The notes under the pieces are model-generated. The model had not been told where the DNA came from and did no database searches. It saw only the letters and a list, made by a program, of their open reading frames with translations. 64,000 bases of DNA from Patiria pectinifera (lineage: Eukaryota; Echinodermata; Asteroidea; Valvatida; Asterinidae): NCBI GenBank assembly GCA_029964075.1, contig CM057145.1, forward strand, positions 1,426,001 through 1,490,000. Reading direction: 5' to 3'. Shown here one piece after another: positions 1-10,600 of this stretch. The translations under genes were made by a program, and so were the position numbers. Each line of letters opens with the position of its first letter. Position 1 is the first letter of the stretch.

Positions 1-178
1 AGACACCTGATTGGTTGCTGACATGACAGGAATGATGACGTCATCCGGGCAATCGTAGATCTCAGGGGGTTCGTTATCTGAGGTATTTAAAAATGCGCAT
101 CGAATAAAAACAGTTGGTAAGATAGCATTTGAAATTAACATGTTCCTAGTTTGTCCTACTTAAGTGTTCTTAAATTTA

Positions 179-675
179 CAGGGTGACCACAAAAGAGTTG
201 TGCACGCAGACATCTTTAAATTTCTCAAAAAGTATCCAACATCAGCATTTCATGTTGATGGAGTATGTTGTTTGTACTCTCTTGTGTATTATCACAGTCA
301 AAATTGGATGACAATCCATGCATACAAACCAGAGATACAGCAAATTATATATGCCAATGTGGGTTTTTTACCGTTCTAATGTGATTGATACAGTTAATAA
401 AGAAAATCATTACAGAGTGCCGGTTGAGCGATTTTAATACAATGTGTATTACACATTACATTGAAATTAAATTCCCATCGGACTGGTTAAAGAACACATA
501 TCCAGAGCTGTAACATATACAGCTCTGTTTTGCATGAATGGGTTATCCTGAAATGTTCACTGATTATACATAAAGAGTATAATTGACATGCTCAATCAGA
601 ATGAAACACTAATGTTAGATACATTTTGAGAAATTTAACGATACCTGCTTGCACAACCTTTAGGGGGTCACCCTG
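179..675. mobile_element. Tc1/mariner-type MITE, copy 1
   Basis: The element starts CAGGGTGACC (179-188) and ends GGTCACCCTG (666-675), a perfect 10-bp terminal inverted repeat, with TA on both sides (177-178 and 676-677). TA duplication and this terminus are usual for Tc1/mariner derivatives. A diverged copy lies at about 31,866-32,432. The interior has no transposase; the 71-codon reading frame at 164-379 is not conserved in the second copy, so I treat it as chance. Confidence 0.6.
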
Positions 676-1572
676 TACTCGTTTGTTAATCTGTGCATCA
701 ACTTTGCACCGTCTGGAGAACTAAGGTGTCATTCATTTCAAACCAATCTAAAATATGTAATACCAATCTCAATTTTTCAATATGTTTGCAGGAAAGTTTG
801 ACAAATCATTGTCGGTTTAGAAAATAGGTCAATCACCAAAGATGCAAAATTTCCTGCATTACGATCGAACAGTGAGATACTATCCCTTTGTACACATCAG
901 TTCAGTTCTGTATTCATCAATGAGGACACCATCGACTTTCCGTCCTTTACAAATAATCCACTACCTGATACTGACAAATACAAAAACAAAGATTAATCCT
1001 TACCATATCAAAAAGGGTCGTACCCTATCGCCCAAAATGTGGACAATTTGCAAATAGAAATCAATAACACAAACTGAATTTGTGTATTAGCAACGTTGGA
1101 AAAGCCACTAGGCTGATTAGTGAATTGTAAATGCGTGGGCGCCAGATACAAGTTTTTAGGTCGTCTTTAAGATGGCCGACACAACACATATACCCCTCTT
1201 TGTCGACGGTGAGGGTGCACTTATCAATCAACAATCAAATCAGAATTGACTGCAAAATAGAGATTGGCGTTTGATGAGTTACAAACGCAGAGTGGTCTGG
1301 CTCGCATTTTTTTCTTATTTTATAAGCTTTTCCACAATAATCAACTGAAAATGTTCGCTCGTACCCCTGCAAACAGGGCGTTGGGACACACTGATATGAC
1401 CTTCACAGAATTGTGTAAAGGAAGTGGGGATGGCATTCTGGGTAACTTTTCATGACCCATGTACATGTATAAAGCATCTGGCTGCAGCTGTTTAAGACCA
1501 CAGTTTAATAGCCATTGCGCGCAAATGCTATCCGAAAACTTTCCCATAAAAATGCACACATTCTGTACCGGA
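676..1572. other. No gene seen
   Basis: No splice-bounded exon, RNA gene or strong repeat structure is visible. A short stretch near 1,090-1,130 resembles 8,520-8,560 (shared TTAGCAACGTTGGAAAA), so part of it is a dispersed repeat. Short open frames at 842-1,057 and 1,264-1,455 show no recognisable domain. Confidence 0.5.
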
Positions 1573-1858
1573 AGGGGAGTCAGGGTGGCCTAGCGGTACT
1601 TTCCTCACCTTCCACCTCTGTGACCCGGGTTCGAATCACGCCCGGGCCTATATGTGGATTGGGTTTTCAGTCCCTGCCTGATTACGTGGGTTTTCCTCAG
1701 AACATTCCTCCGGGCTTTTCCTCCCACCTCTAAAACTGTAATTTCTTCTTATTGTCTTCTCTCTACAGGTTTCTTCAGGCTTTCGAGCTACAGTGCTTAG
1801 GGTACTTTTGAGGAATCCTTGGTTTCATTACCAGAATAAAATAAAAAATAAATAAAGA
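1573..1858 (+). mobile_element. tRNA-derived SINE
   Basis: A tRNA-like head carries a Pol III A box (TGGCCTAGCGG, 1,586-1,596) and a B box (GGTTCGAATCA, 1,628-1,638) at normal spacing. It is followed by a tRNA-unrelated body and an A-rich tail (1,835-1,858). The head lacks a clean acceptor stem and continues into a SINE-like body containing a GTGGGTTTTCC-type block, so it is a retroposon and not a functional tRNA gene. Internal promoter boxes mean it could be transcribed by Pol III. Confidence 0.8.
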
Positions 1859-1880
1859 TGTGATTTCTTTTTCATTGCAG

Positions 1881-2045
1881 ACCATGCGGACAAATTTCGA
1901 GGGTCGTATAATATGCAATTTGACTAAACGTGAATTCGAAACGGAGCTTGAGCAAGTGACGAGAATTAAAAATTTACAAAACAGTTTTACAGATTTTCCT
2001 ACATTTATTACGCTTTTCAACGACAAAAGCATTTATGAATGGTAA
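1881..2045 (+). CDS. Candidate terminal exon, unrecognised product
   Basis: A pyrimidine-rich tract ending in TTGCAG (acceptor AG at 1,879-1,880) is followed by an open frame of 54 codons ending TAA at 2,043-2,045, with an overlapping AATAAA. The predicted segment is polar with an amphipathic, charged centre (key words EFETELEQVTRIKNLQ and FPTFITLFNDKSIYEW) and has no membrane segment. I do not recognise a family. It starts just after the SINE tail, on the strand opposite the large Reeler gene, so if real it belongs to another gene. A chance open frame in AT-rich DNA is equally possible. Confidence 0.2.
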   Translation, partial: TMRTNFEGRIICNLTKREFETELEQVTRIKNLQNSFTDFPTFITLFNDKSIYEW

Positions 2046-2204
2046 TAAAAGAGTGATGACTCAGTCTTGACGGCCGTTCAAAACCTTGCAGGGTCGTGGC
2101 TGTGATGACTTGCAGGTCACAGGTCACGCGTAAGAGCGTAAATTCATCAGCGTGTCCAAGCGTCCTGTTTGCAGGGCGGGGGTACTGGTACAAGCAAACT
2201 AAAA

Positions 2205-2390
2205 AATCATTTTAAACATTATTCAACCTGCCGCTGGAGGGTGCCGTTACATTTTAGGACGTCATTGTTAGTTTTACAAACGGCCGGCGCCAGAGACTAA
2301 CATTGTTGAAAGCAAGTTCACATCTTTTCCACTTTCATATTATAAGGCACTTCCGGTTTGGATGGGAAGGAATGTTCACGTGATTTTGCA
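2205..2390 (+). repeat. Direct repeat of about 190 bp, copy 1
   Basis: Matches 2,668-2,879 in the same orientation with scattered substitutions. Shared blocks include TTCAACCTGCCGCT, AGAGACTAA, GGCACTTCCGGTTT and a terminal CACGTGATTTTG-like block. No coding potential is evident. Confidence 0.75.
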
Positions 2391-2667
2391 AGTCTTATAA
2401 AAAATGAACACGCTGCATGACGTCATCGTGAATCATTGTCATACAGCTCGAGAGCTATGTTAACTGCGCTAGTTAAAGTACAAATCTAGATTATATCTCT
2501 TGCAGTTAATTTTTCAGCATTTCATTTAAGGTTTGAAGATCTTTTCATTGGAGCTTCCGGTTTGATGACGTCTTTATTTTTTTTCTCACACAGGCTTTGA
2601 TTGCATAAAGGTCATCATATATATTCAGTTTGAAGAGATTACTGCAATCTTCGCCACAGGCAGCGAC

Positions 2668-2879
2668 TGAAAATTTATTTTAAACATGATTCAACCTGCC
2701 GCTAGAGGGCCCTCTAACATTTTATGACGTCATCGGTATTTTGTTCAGTAAAGTACGACCTAACCAGAGACTAAAATCGTTAAAAGCAAATTCACATCTT
2801 TTTCCGCTTTTAAATTTTAGGGCACTTCCGGTTTTGAACGGAAGGGTCATGTGAACGGAAGGGTTACGTGATTTGGCGC
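2668..2879 (+). repeat. Direct repeat of about 190 bp, copy 2
   Basis: Second copy of the 2,205-2,390 unit. It has a small internal duplication near its end (GAACGGAAGGGT occurs twice). Confidence 0.75.
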
Positions 2880-3040
2880 ACAGGAGGTAAGATGAAGATT
2901 CTGGATAATTCTATCAATTCCCACAAAAGTCAAGTTTATGACTCTCAAGGGTGATTATATATTGATTTTCAAATATTAAATCTATAAATCTTTAATTACT
3001 TGTAACTTGACACCAGATGACGTCATCATGACGTCAGATA

Positions 3041-3775
3041 ATATCGTCACCGTTTTCACGAAGAGGCGAATTTAGTATTTCACTGTCTGAACAAACATTT
3101 GAGATAATCGCGTTTGAAGTTGGTCTTTTTTCATTTGACAATTTGAAACTTAAAAATCCATAAAATATACAAGATTTAGGTATCTGAGGAAAGAAGAGCT
3201 TCTAATCTTCCTAAATGTAGCAAACTTTCAGCAAAATAGGTGATTAGTTTTGCAGAATTAATCAATTAAGAGACTGAAGTGGCTGTTCGTGAAAACGAAA
3301 AAAAAAATATTAGCAAATTCGCCCCTTCATGAAAAAGCTTAACTGACTACGCGCAGATTTCGCCCTTCTGCGGTCTGAGTCAATGCATGTTTGTACAGTA
3401 CGCGCAGATTCTGCCCCACCGCGCATGCGCCTTGAAATTCGCCCCTTCGTGAGAAAAAAAGGTTTTATTGCACGCGCATGGAATTCGCTCGTTCGTGATT
3501 TACGCGCCATTGTATTACGATGTATTTATTTACTGAAAATGTATTAATACCAAAGGGTGCGGAAATTCGACCCTTCGTGAAAACGCAAAACGGCACTTTT
3601 GGCAAATTCGCCCATTCGTTAATAAGGTTAATTAAGATTTTATATAATTGTTTAAAAGTGTAGCCTCACCAGATTGTAGATATTGATATTTTTATTCAGT
3701 TTCACCAGAAAAACAAATTTCGAAATACAGACGATTTTGATGAAATTCGCCCCTTCGTGAAAACGGTGACGATAT
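3041..3775. mobile_element. Non-autonomous DNA transposon with iterated subterminal motifs
   Basis: The left end (3,041-3,073) and right end (3,743-3,775) form a 33-bp inverted repeat with one mismatch, starting ATATCGTCACCG. The conserved inner part of the right end, AAATTCGCCCCTTCGTGAAA, recurs inside in the same orientation near 3,315, 3,435, 3,481, 3,562 and 3,603 with small changes. Such subterminal iterations are typical of transposase-binding sites. There is no transposase, so it would have needed help from elsewhere. The target duplication is ambiguous (AT or ATAT) because the boundary is palindromic. Confidence 0.7.
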
Positions 3776-3869
3776 GCATCACTAGGGATGAGGATCAATT
3801 ATGCTGAAAGTTACAAGTTCATATCATGAACCGCTTAGGAGAAAACCCGCGGAGAATTATTGTCAGGAA

Positions 3870-3905
3870 AAGAAAGAAAGAAAGAATTAAAGAAAGAAAG
3901 AAGAT
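3870..3905. repeat. GAAA microsatellite
   Basis: An impure run of GAAA units on the plus strand, interrupted by TTAA. Confidence 0.9.
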
Positions 3906-4002
3906 TATCAGAATAATTCTAAACAGTGATCGGGTTGTGCCCGACCACCCAACTTGATTTAACCGTTTCTCATTATGGTAGATAACTCTATCTTACCTCA
4001 TA

Positions 4003-4260
4003 GGCGTAGCTAGAGGGGGAGTAAGGGGGATATTTAACCCTCCCCCAATATTTTGTAAAGACTGCCCTTTTCCATTCAAATGTCCTTTTTTCACCAGCGT
4101 TCCCCCCCCCCCCCCCTCCCGATTTATTTTTTTGAAAAGAGCCCTTTTTATACGAAGTGCCTTTTTTGTGAACAAGTGCCCTTTTGGGTGCCTTTTTTTG
4201 TTGAATTTCACGCATGTATCGCCCTGAAAAACACCATATATATATTGTCCGTTAGTATTT
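4003..4260 (-). repeat. Dispersed GGCGTAGC-type repeat, copy 1
   Basis: The inverted counterpart is at about 42,650-42,925. Both carry GTAGCTAG/GTTACGCC-type ends, long C or G runs and scattered GCCCTTTT/AAAAGGGC blocks. The open frames here (3,988-4,364) are products of low-complexity sequence. A separate motif just downstream, GGCCAAGTGTCCGGAGAAAA (about 4,290), recurs near 49,868 and, in variant form, near 51,702 and (reversed) 48,750. Confidence 0.65.
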
Positions 4261-4408
4261 ATAATCGTACATATTCTGATTTTACAGAGGCCAAGTGTCC
4301 GGAGAAAAAAACGTGTCTACATTTCACCTTGGATCCGCAGTGCCCTTTTCTTAAAAAAAAATAAATTATACTCCCCTCAACTAAAATGACCGTGCTATTT
4401 AACTGTAC

Positions 4409-4636
4409 CTTCACATGTTGGTGCCGAGTCACTCCATGTGACGTTGTTGTATCCAGTCTCAATGCATTCAATGCTTGATGCTCCATGGAGGGTATGTCCA
4501 GGGTCACAGGAGAAATCTACACGAGTTCCGAAGAACTTGAAGTTGTTGAGATTATAAGAGAGTGAACGGGGGTTAGTGATGACGTGCAATCCGTTGGCGG
4601 GTGGTCCTGTGTCATTACTGCATACTCCGTCTGATA
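4409..4636 (-). CDS. Sushi (CCP) domain exon
   Basis: A 228-bp symmetric phase-1 exon with acceptor TTATTGCAG just above 4,636 and donor GAAG|GTACAG at 4,408. It encodes one Sushi domain with the four expected cysteines, in the contexts VCSND, FSCDPGH, IECIETG and PTCE, and the conserved tryptophan (VTWSD) before the last cysteine. Sushi modules mediate protein-protein contacts in complement and adhesion proteins. It lies 293 bp downstream of the WSC exon in matching phase. This is the last exon recognised; the transcript must continue further left. Confidence 0.88.
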
Positions 4637-7600
4637 CTGCAATAAGATATTTTAACAAGATATATCTACCTGGTGAATTTCTGATCTGGAGATCAATCAG
4701 TGTTGTCACAGGCAAATCACATGCTACTTCGCAAGTCTGACGACCAAATAACATTTGGTGAATTTTGACAAAGGAATGCTTTTGTCTCAGTTCATTTGAA
4801 TAACTTGTTGCTTGACTTGTGATAACTTGTAATGAACTTGTCTGCAACACTAGTTCGACTGCAAAACCACAGTACAAAAACAAATGTCAAATTTGTTTAG
4901 GTAATTACTTCATTAGCCTCTGTACATACTTCTGTAAATGGATATGTGCCAAGTATCTCCACAGATCTGGTCGCTGTTTCCACTGCATCTATCTTGACAA
5001 TTAGACTCCGGTTTTTTTCCGTGCTTGTCGTAGTCCTCGTCATTCCCACAAAAACATTCGTGTCCGATTTGCAGACCAGCGTATTTATACTCGGTAGGTT
5101 CCGAGCAGTACCTAAAGCACCACTCTACTGACAGTTCAGTGTATTCAAATCTTGGACCGACTGAGAGAGCGCGATCAGATGTGTCCCGAAAACATCCCAA
5201 ATAGCCAGGAGCTGAAACAAAAACCACATTTGAAAACATAATAGGTATGAAACTTTGAAACGCATTGAATATACAACTCTTCAACAATCTGTCAGGTTTA
5301 GAAACATTTGGATATAACTTCAACAGAAACATGAACACTTCTTTGTGCATTAACCAAAGCATATCACTGGAGTACAACTAACAATGACAGAACCTGTTTT
5401 TTCTAGGAATTGTGGGTTAACATTGTGAAATTTGTTATTCTTTTTGTTTGCTACTGATCATAAAAGCCGCTCAAAGACTCATGAAATTGGAACAATGCAC
5501 TATGATTAATGATTGAAATTGAAACTTGAAATGGAAACTGGAACGACAGAACATGAATTTAGTACCTAGCCTATAGGTATAAAACAACACAACTTTAGCA
5601 ATAACACATATTTCATATTCAACGCCATAATTCAATATTAAAACACACAGACATGAGTTTTATTTGTTTTTGTTTAGCTGTTCATCTAGCAAATTATGGA
5701 AAATTGTGAATCACATCAACATTTGAAGCTGTGGAATATGGGTTCGGTGAAATGATCATCATTTTTACTTGGTTCGGGTTTATATTTCTTAACAACCTAG
5801 AGTTGATTTCATCACTTTTGAGTATTATAAGTGTGGAACACCAATACTACGGAAATAGCACGGAGGACGATAGGCTACCTCAATGTCTGATATTGAAACA
5901 CACACAGATGAGTTTCGTATAGTCATATTTTATTTGGCACATTATGGACAATGCGAAAATTACATTACAATTTCAAATCGTCTAACATGGGTTCGGTTTG
6001 TTATCGCGTTACATTTTGAACAACCTAAATAGGATTTCAGCACTTATTATTATGATCGAGTCTACAGCTTTTACTTGACTTAATTCCGTGTCTCCTTTGG
6101 GAGAATTGGGCCAGTCACTCGTTTATGCCAAGCACTCCGGTCACTCGCAGCAATGCCAGCCTCTGACCATGATGTAAACCCCATTTCCATCCTCTCTCTC
6201 TCTACAGTCCTTCTCCATGTCTCCTTTGGTCTTCCTCTCCTCCTATTCCCTTCAGGTGCCCAGGTCAATAGATCTTCAGAATTCTGCGTAGACTCTTGTG
6301 AAGGAAGGTGTCCAGCTTCTTTTCGTCTCTCTTCGTTATCCTCCATGTTTCGGAGCCATACAGCAGCACTGCCAGAACATTTGATTTGAATATCCTGATC
6401 TTTGTGTTCTTGCTCAGTTGGCTGCTTTTCCAGATCTTTCCCTACCTGATATACGTTGCTCTAGCTTTCCCCAGTCTGTTCTTGATGTCATCTTCAGCTC
6501 CTCCACTCTTGTTCACTATGGCTCCCAGATAGGTGAAGCAGTCTACGTCTTCCAGGTTTTGTCCTTCTGCCTGTATCGGGCTGTTGTTGGCTGTATTCAA
6601 ACGTAGCACCTTGGTCTTATCCTGGTTTATCTTCAGTCCTGTTCCTTTCCCACTTTGGCTTAAACGTGCCAGCTTCTGCTGTGTGTGGTTTTTCGTGCTG
6701 GAGACAAGTGCTAGGTCATCCGCAAAGTCTAGGTCCTCCAGGGTTGTTGTCATCTTCAATCTTATACCAGTTCTTGCCCCTTCAACTGACTTCCTCATCA
6801 CCCAGTCAATGACTAGGAGGAACAGGAAGCCCTGTTTCACACCCGACTTGACATCAAACCAGTCTGTTTTTCCCTCTCCGTCAACCACTGCACATTTGCT
6901 TTCTTGGTACATGATCTTCACCATCTTTACAATTTTCTCAGGGATAGCATAGGTTCTCATGATCTTCCAGAGTGTGTCCCTGTGAATGCTGTCAAATGCT
7001 TTCTCGTAGTCTACAAAGCAGACGTACAAGCTCGCATTCCACTCTATCACTTGTTCGACGATGTTCCTCAGGACGAAGATTTGTTCGGTTGTGCTCCTCC
7101 CTCTCCGAAATCCGCTTGTTCTTTCCTCAACTTCTCTTCTGTCCCCGCAGCGATCCTCTTGATCAGCACTCTGCCCATCACTTTTTCGGCGATGGACATC
7201 AGGGTGATACCTCTCCAGTTGCCGCAGTTGGTCAAGTCGCCCTTCTTTGGTAACTTGACAATCAGCCCTCTTGCCCAATCCTTAGGAATCTCTTCTCTCA
7301 TCCAGACCTCCTCGAAGAACTCATGTAGTACGTCGACGGTTGTATCTACGTCTGCCTTCAGCAGGTCTGCTGTTATTCCGTCGATTCCTGGTGCTTTACC
7401 GCTTTTCATGTCTTTGAGTGCCTTCCTGATCTCAACTTTGGTGATGCTCCCAGTATCTATGTCTTCATTGGCTTCCCCTGTCTCCTCCACTTCTGCGGGT
7501 TCTACAGCACTTGGCAAATATTATACAATGTATAAACATAAGCAATATATTACCATAGGAATGTACACGGGCAAATTGAACTTGCACGGATCGTACAGTT

Positions 7601-10600
7601 TCAGTACTCCCATTTTACATGGTGCAAGGAATGCATGCACGGTAATGATCATTGTGCGGTGCTATGTGGTATAGACCGATAGTGAAACTGTACGTATAGT
7701 ACCATACTATGGTAGAAATTGAAACTATACTGAAATACTGAAAATGTACGTATATAGTACCATACTATGGTATATAGGACACAAGTAGTTATGCCGTGGT
7801 ACTATACTATGGTACCAGCCCATGACAATACCCCGGTACTGACCCATGGCATGGGATCGAATGAAATTAATTTTTATTTCAAGATTATATAGATATCCAC
7901 TTGATCTTTCATTGTTCAAAGCGTTAATTAAGTTCAGATGTAAACATGTTTTTCGCGAAACATTGTTCCAATGAAACTATTCATAAAGGCATAAAACATG
8001 ATGTCAATGTTCAAAAGGCGTTGCTTGCATGCTTACTCTCATCGGCAGTAGACTGTGATTGCGTGAAGTCTGTAGAGAACGAGGTGGATGTTTTCTCTGT
8101 GGTTGACATTGACCCTAACGAAATGAGTAACACAAGGTTTGTAATTGCTTTAATGCATGTAGGAGCGATCGCATCCAAAAAGGAACCTACCGAATTATGA
8201 CCAAAAAGGAGGATCGTACTGGTACGAAACACCGACTGGAAGTCATTCAGAAGAAACGATTAGTCAAGTGACTGAATTTTGGAAATAAAGAGTTGTATAG
8301 ACGATATCGTGTTTCGTGATCAAAAGGTTAGTCATGGTTTTCACTGTTTTCTCGAAAAGTATAGCGTCCTCTGAAGTGAAAATTCATTACGTTAGGTTTT
8401 GAACATTCACTTTTGATTCTGAAAGGTGTTCAGGGAAAACTGGGAAGGGAAAACATGCTTGAAAAGCAAATGAAAATATGGACAATGATAGAAAGCTACA
8501 ACAGTAACTGCATTTAAGGATTTAGCAACGTTGGAAAAACAGCTAGGCTGTGTAGTGAAAATGTACATGTACACTTGTCGAATTATGCACACTGCATGCA
8601 TCAGTCCAGTACACTCCATTTTCCAGTACACAATGTCCGCAACACAATGACACTGACTGTCTGTATGCTAATTTCCTAACCTATACTTTGGTATAGGAGG
8701 TTTAGTAGCAATGCCGCCGCGGCAGTACTGTGGCGAAACAGGGTACCTACAGTCTGGTCTAATCTATAAATTATGTATGCGCGCATAGGTCATTAATATT
8801 AATGGTGCGCGTAGACCAATCCGCAATGAAATATAATGGCGTGACTTGAGCATCAAAAATGCATGAACGCGCGTAAGCCAATCACCAGCGCGCATTGCCC
8901 AAAATCGGGGCACTTATAAAGTGGTGCTCGACATCGCCTAGCCAGTTGGTTTCAAGATGGCGACGGTGATGTAAACACGAGACCTCATTGTGTATCATTT
9001 CTGCGAGAACTCGTGCTAAATCCTGAGGTTTATTCAGATTTAGGGACAGTAGGTATAAGTGGAGGGTACCAGACTTTGCCATAGGAGTGGGGGGGGGGTA
9101 CCAGACTTTACCCCTCCCCAATGTAACTTTAACAAAATATAATTTATAAACCAGTGTTACTGTATTTAAAAGAGGAGGAGCACGCTTCCCTTTGCTAATA
9201 ATATTTATGACATCATTCTTATCGATGAAACTTAAGTTACAGTTAGAGGAGAAGCACGCTTCCCTTTGCTAATAATATTTATGACATCATTCTTATCGAT
9301 GAAACTTAATTAACAGTTAGAGGAGAAGCGCGCTTTCCTTTTGCCAATAATATTTATGACATCATTCTTATCGATGAAACTTAATTTACAGTTAGAGGGG
9401 AAGCACGCTTCCCTTTGCTAATAATATTTATGACATTCTGACTGTATTTAGACGAGGAGAACTATCGATACCCTTATGACATCATAATTATATTTAGTGA
9501 GTAAGCGTTTTGGCAAATATTTATATATTATAATAGATACATCAAAATGGTACACTTTTAGGTTTTTTTAAATAAATATCTCGAGGTTTTTTACATTTAT
9601 AAAAATGGTATTAGCGATACTTTGAAAAATCTGGCTTGTGCGATAAACCCGACGCAAAGTTACAAAGCTGTCTAGCCTCTTTTTCACAAGTTGCGATGGG
9701 TGGTCATCATCTGTAAAATTAGAGGTAAAATAAGCATTTACACTCAACATTTTTGTCACAAACATCACATCAACTAATGGGTGGCAAGATTTATAGTGAT
9801 CGTGTAGTATAGGTTTTTATAGAGAACAAAATCAATATGAAGACTTACATTATTGCCAGACTTTAATGTTAAAAAAATTTACCTTTTGGCTGGTGACTGC
9901 AGGTTGAGCGTTGACGTCCGTACCTATCGACATATCATGTTGAAATGACACGGAAATACTGAATTGCGAAAGATTTTCTGGAAATTTCCAAAGCTAAATT
10001 TAGTAGTGACACGTATAGGCTATACAACCCGAGTACAATAGGCAGTCAAGGTCGGTTACCTTGCATATTTTTTAACAGTACACAGGTATGAACTAGAACG
10101 GGGTTGTGTGATGTGACAGGTGATGGCTATGACCGTGTCAGGTATGGAGCGCCGATGGTATGGATAGTATAAAATGAGCAAAAAGGTATGGAGCGCCAAT
10201 CATACATAAAATAAAAAAAAATAAAAAATAAAAAACTTTATTTACAAAAATAAATCATTTATAATAAATGAATCTTTTTCAGAGTGAAAACCTCGAGCTA
10301 TCAGATAAAACAGATCAGTGCGATCACCAGATTATCATCGAGAATGGTTTCCTAATTTGTGAAACGTGCGGTGAAATAATCGCACGTTACTTTGATTTTT
10401 CGGCAGAAAATGCGCAAGAAGATCGTATCAATTGATCCATTTAAAAGAGAAATAAAAAAAAAGTGTGGAGAAACCTGTGTGTCCAGAGCAAGACTCAGAA
10501 AATGTTCAAAAAACAATCAATAAATAAAACGAGCTCGTTAATTACAAAACATTGAGGGGAAACGGATGCGTTAAACGATCGTTAATAGCATCGTGTTATC

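Noticed and set aside
1573-1650. tRNA gene
   Set aside because: A and B boxes are present, but the sequence lacks a proper acceptor stem and continues into a SINE body with an A-rich tail.
3988-4364. Small proteins with poly-Gly or poly-Pro runs
   Set aside because: Products of a C/G-run repeat that recurs inverted at 42.65 kb.
6153-7674. Plus-strand open frames up to 256 codons
   Set aside because: They lie antisense to a recognisable LINE reverse transcriptase and have no domain of their own.
9172-9450. CRISPR-like regular repeats
   Set aside because: Units are contiguous without unique spacers and the genome is eukaryotic; it is a minisatellite. The same applies to arrays near 27.0, 48.0 and 59.1 kb.
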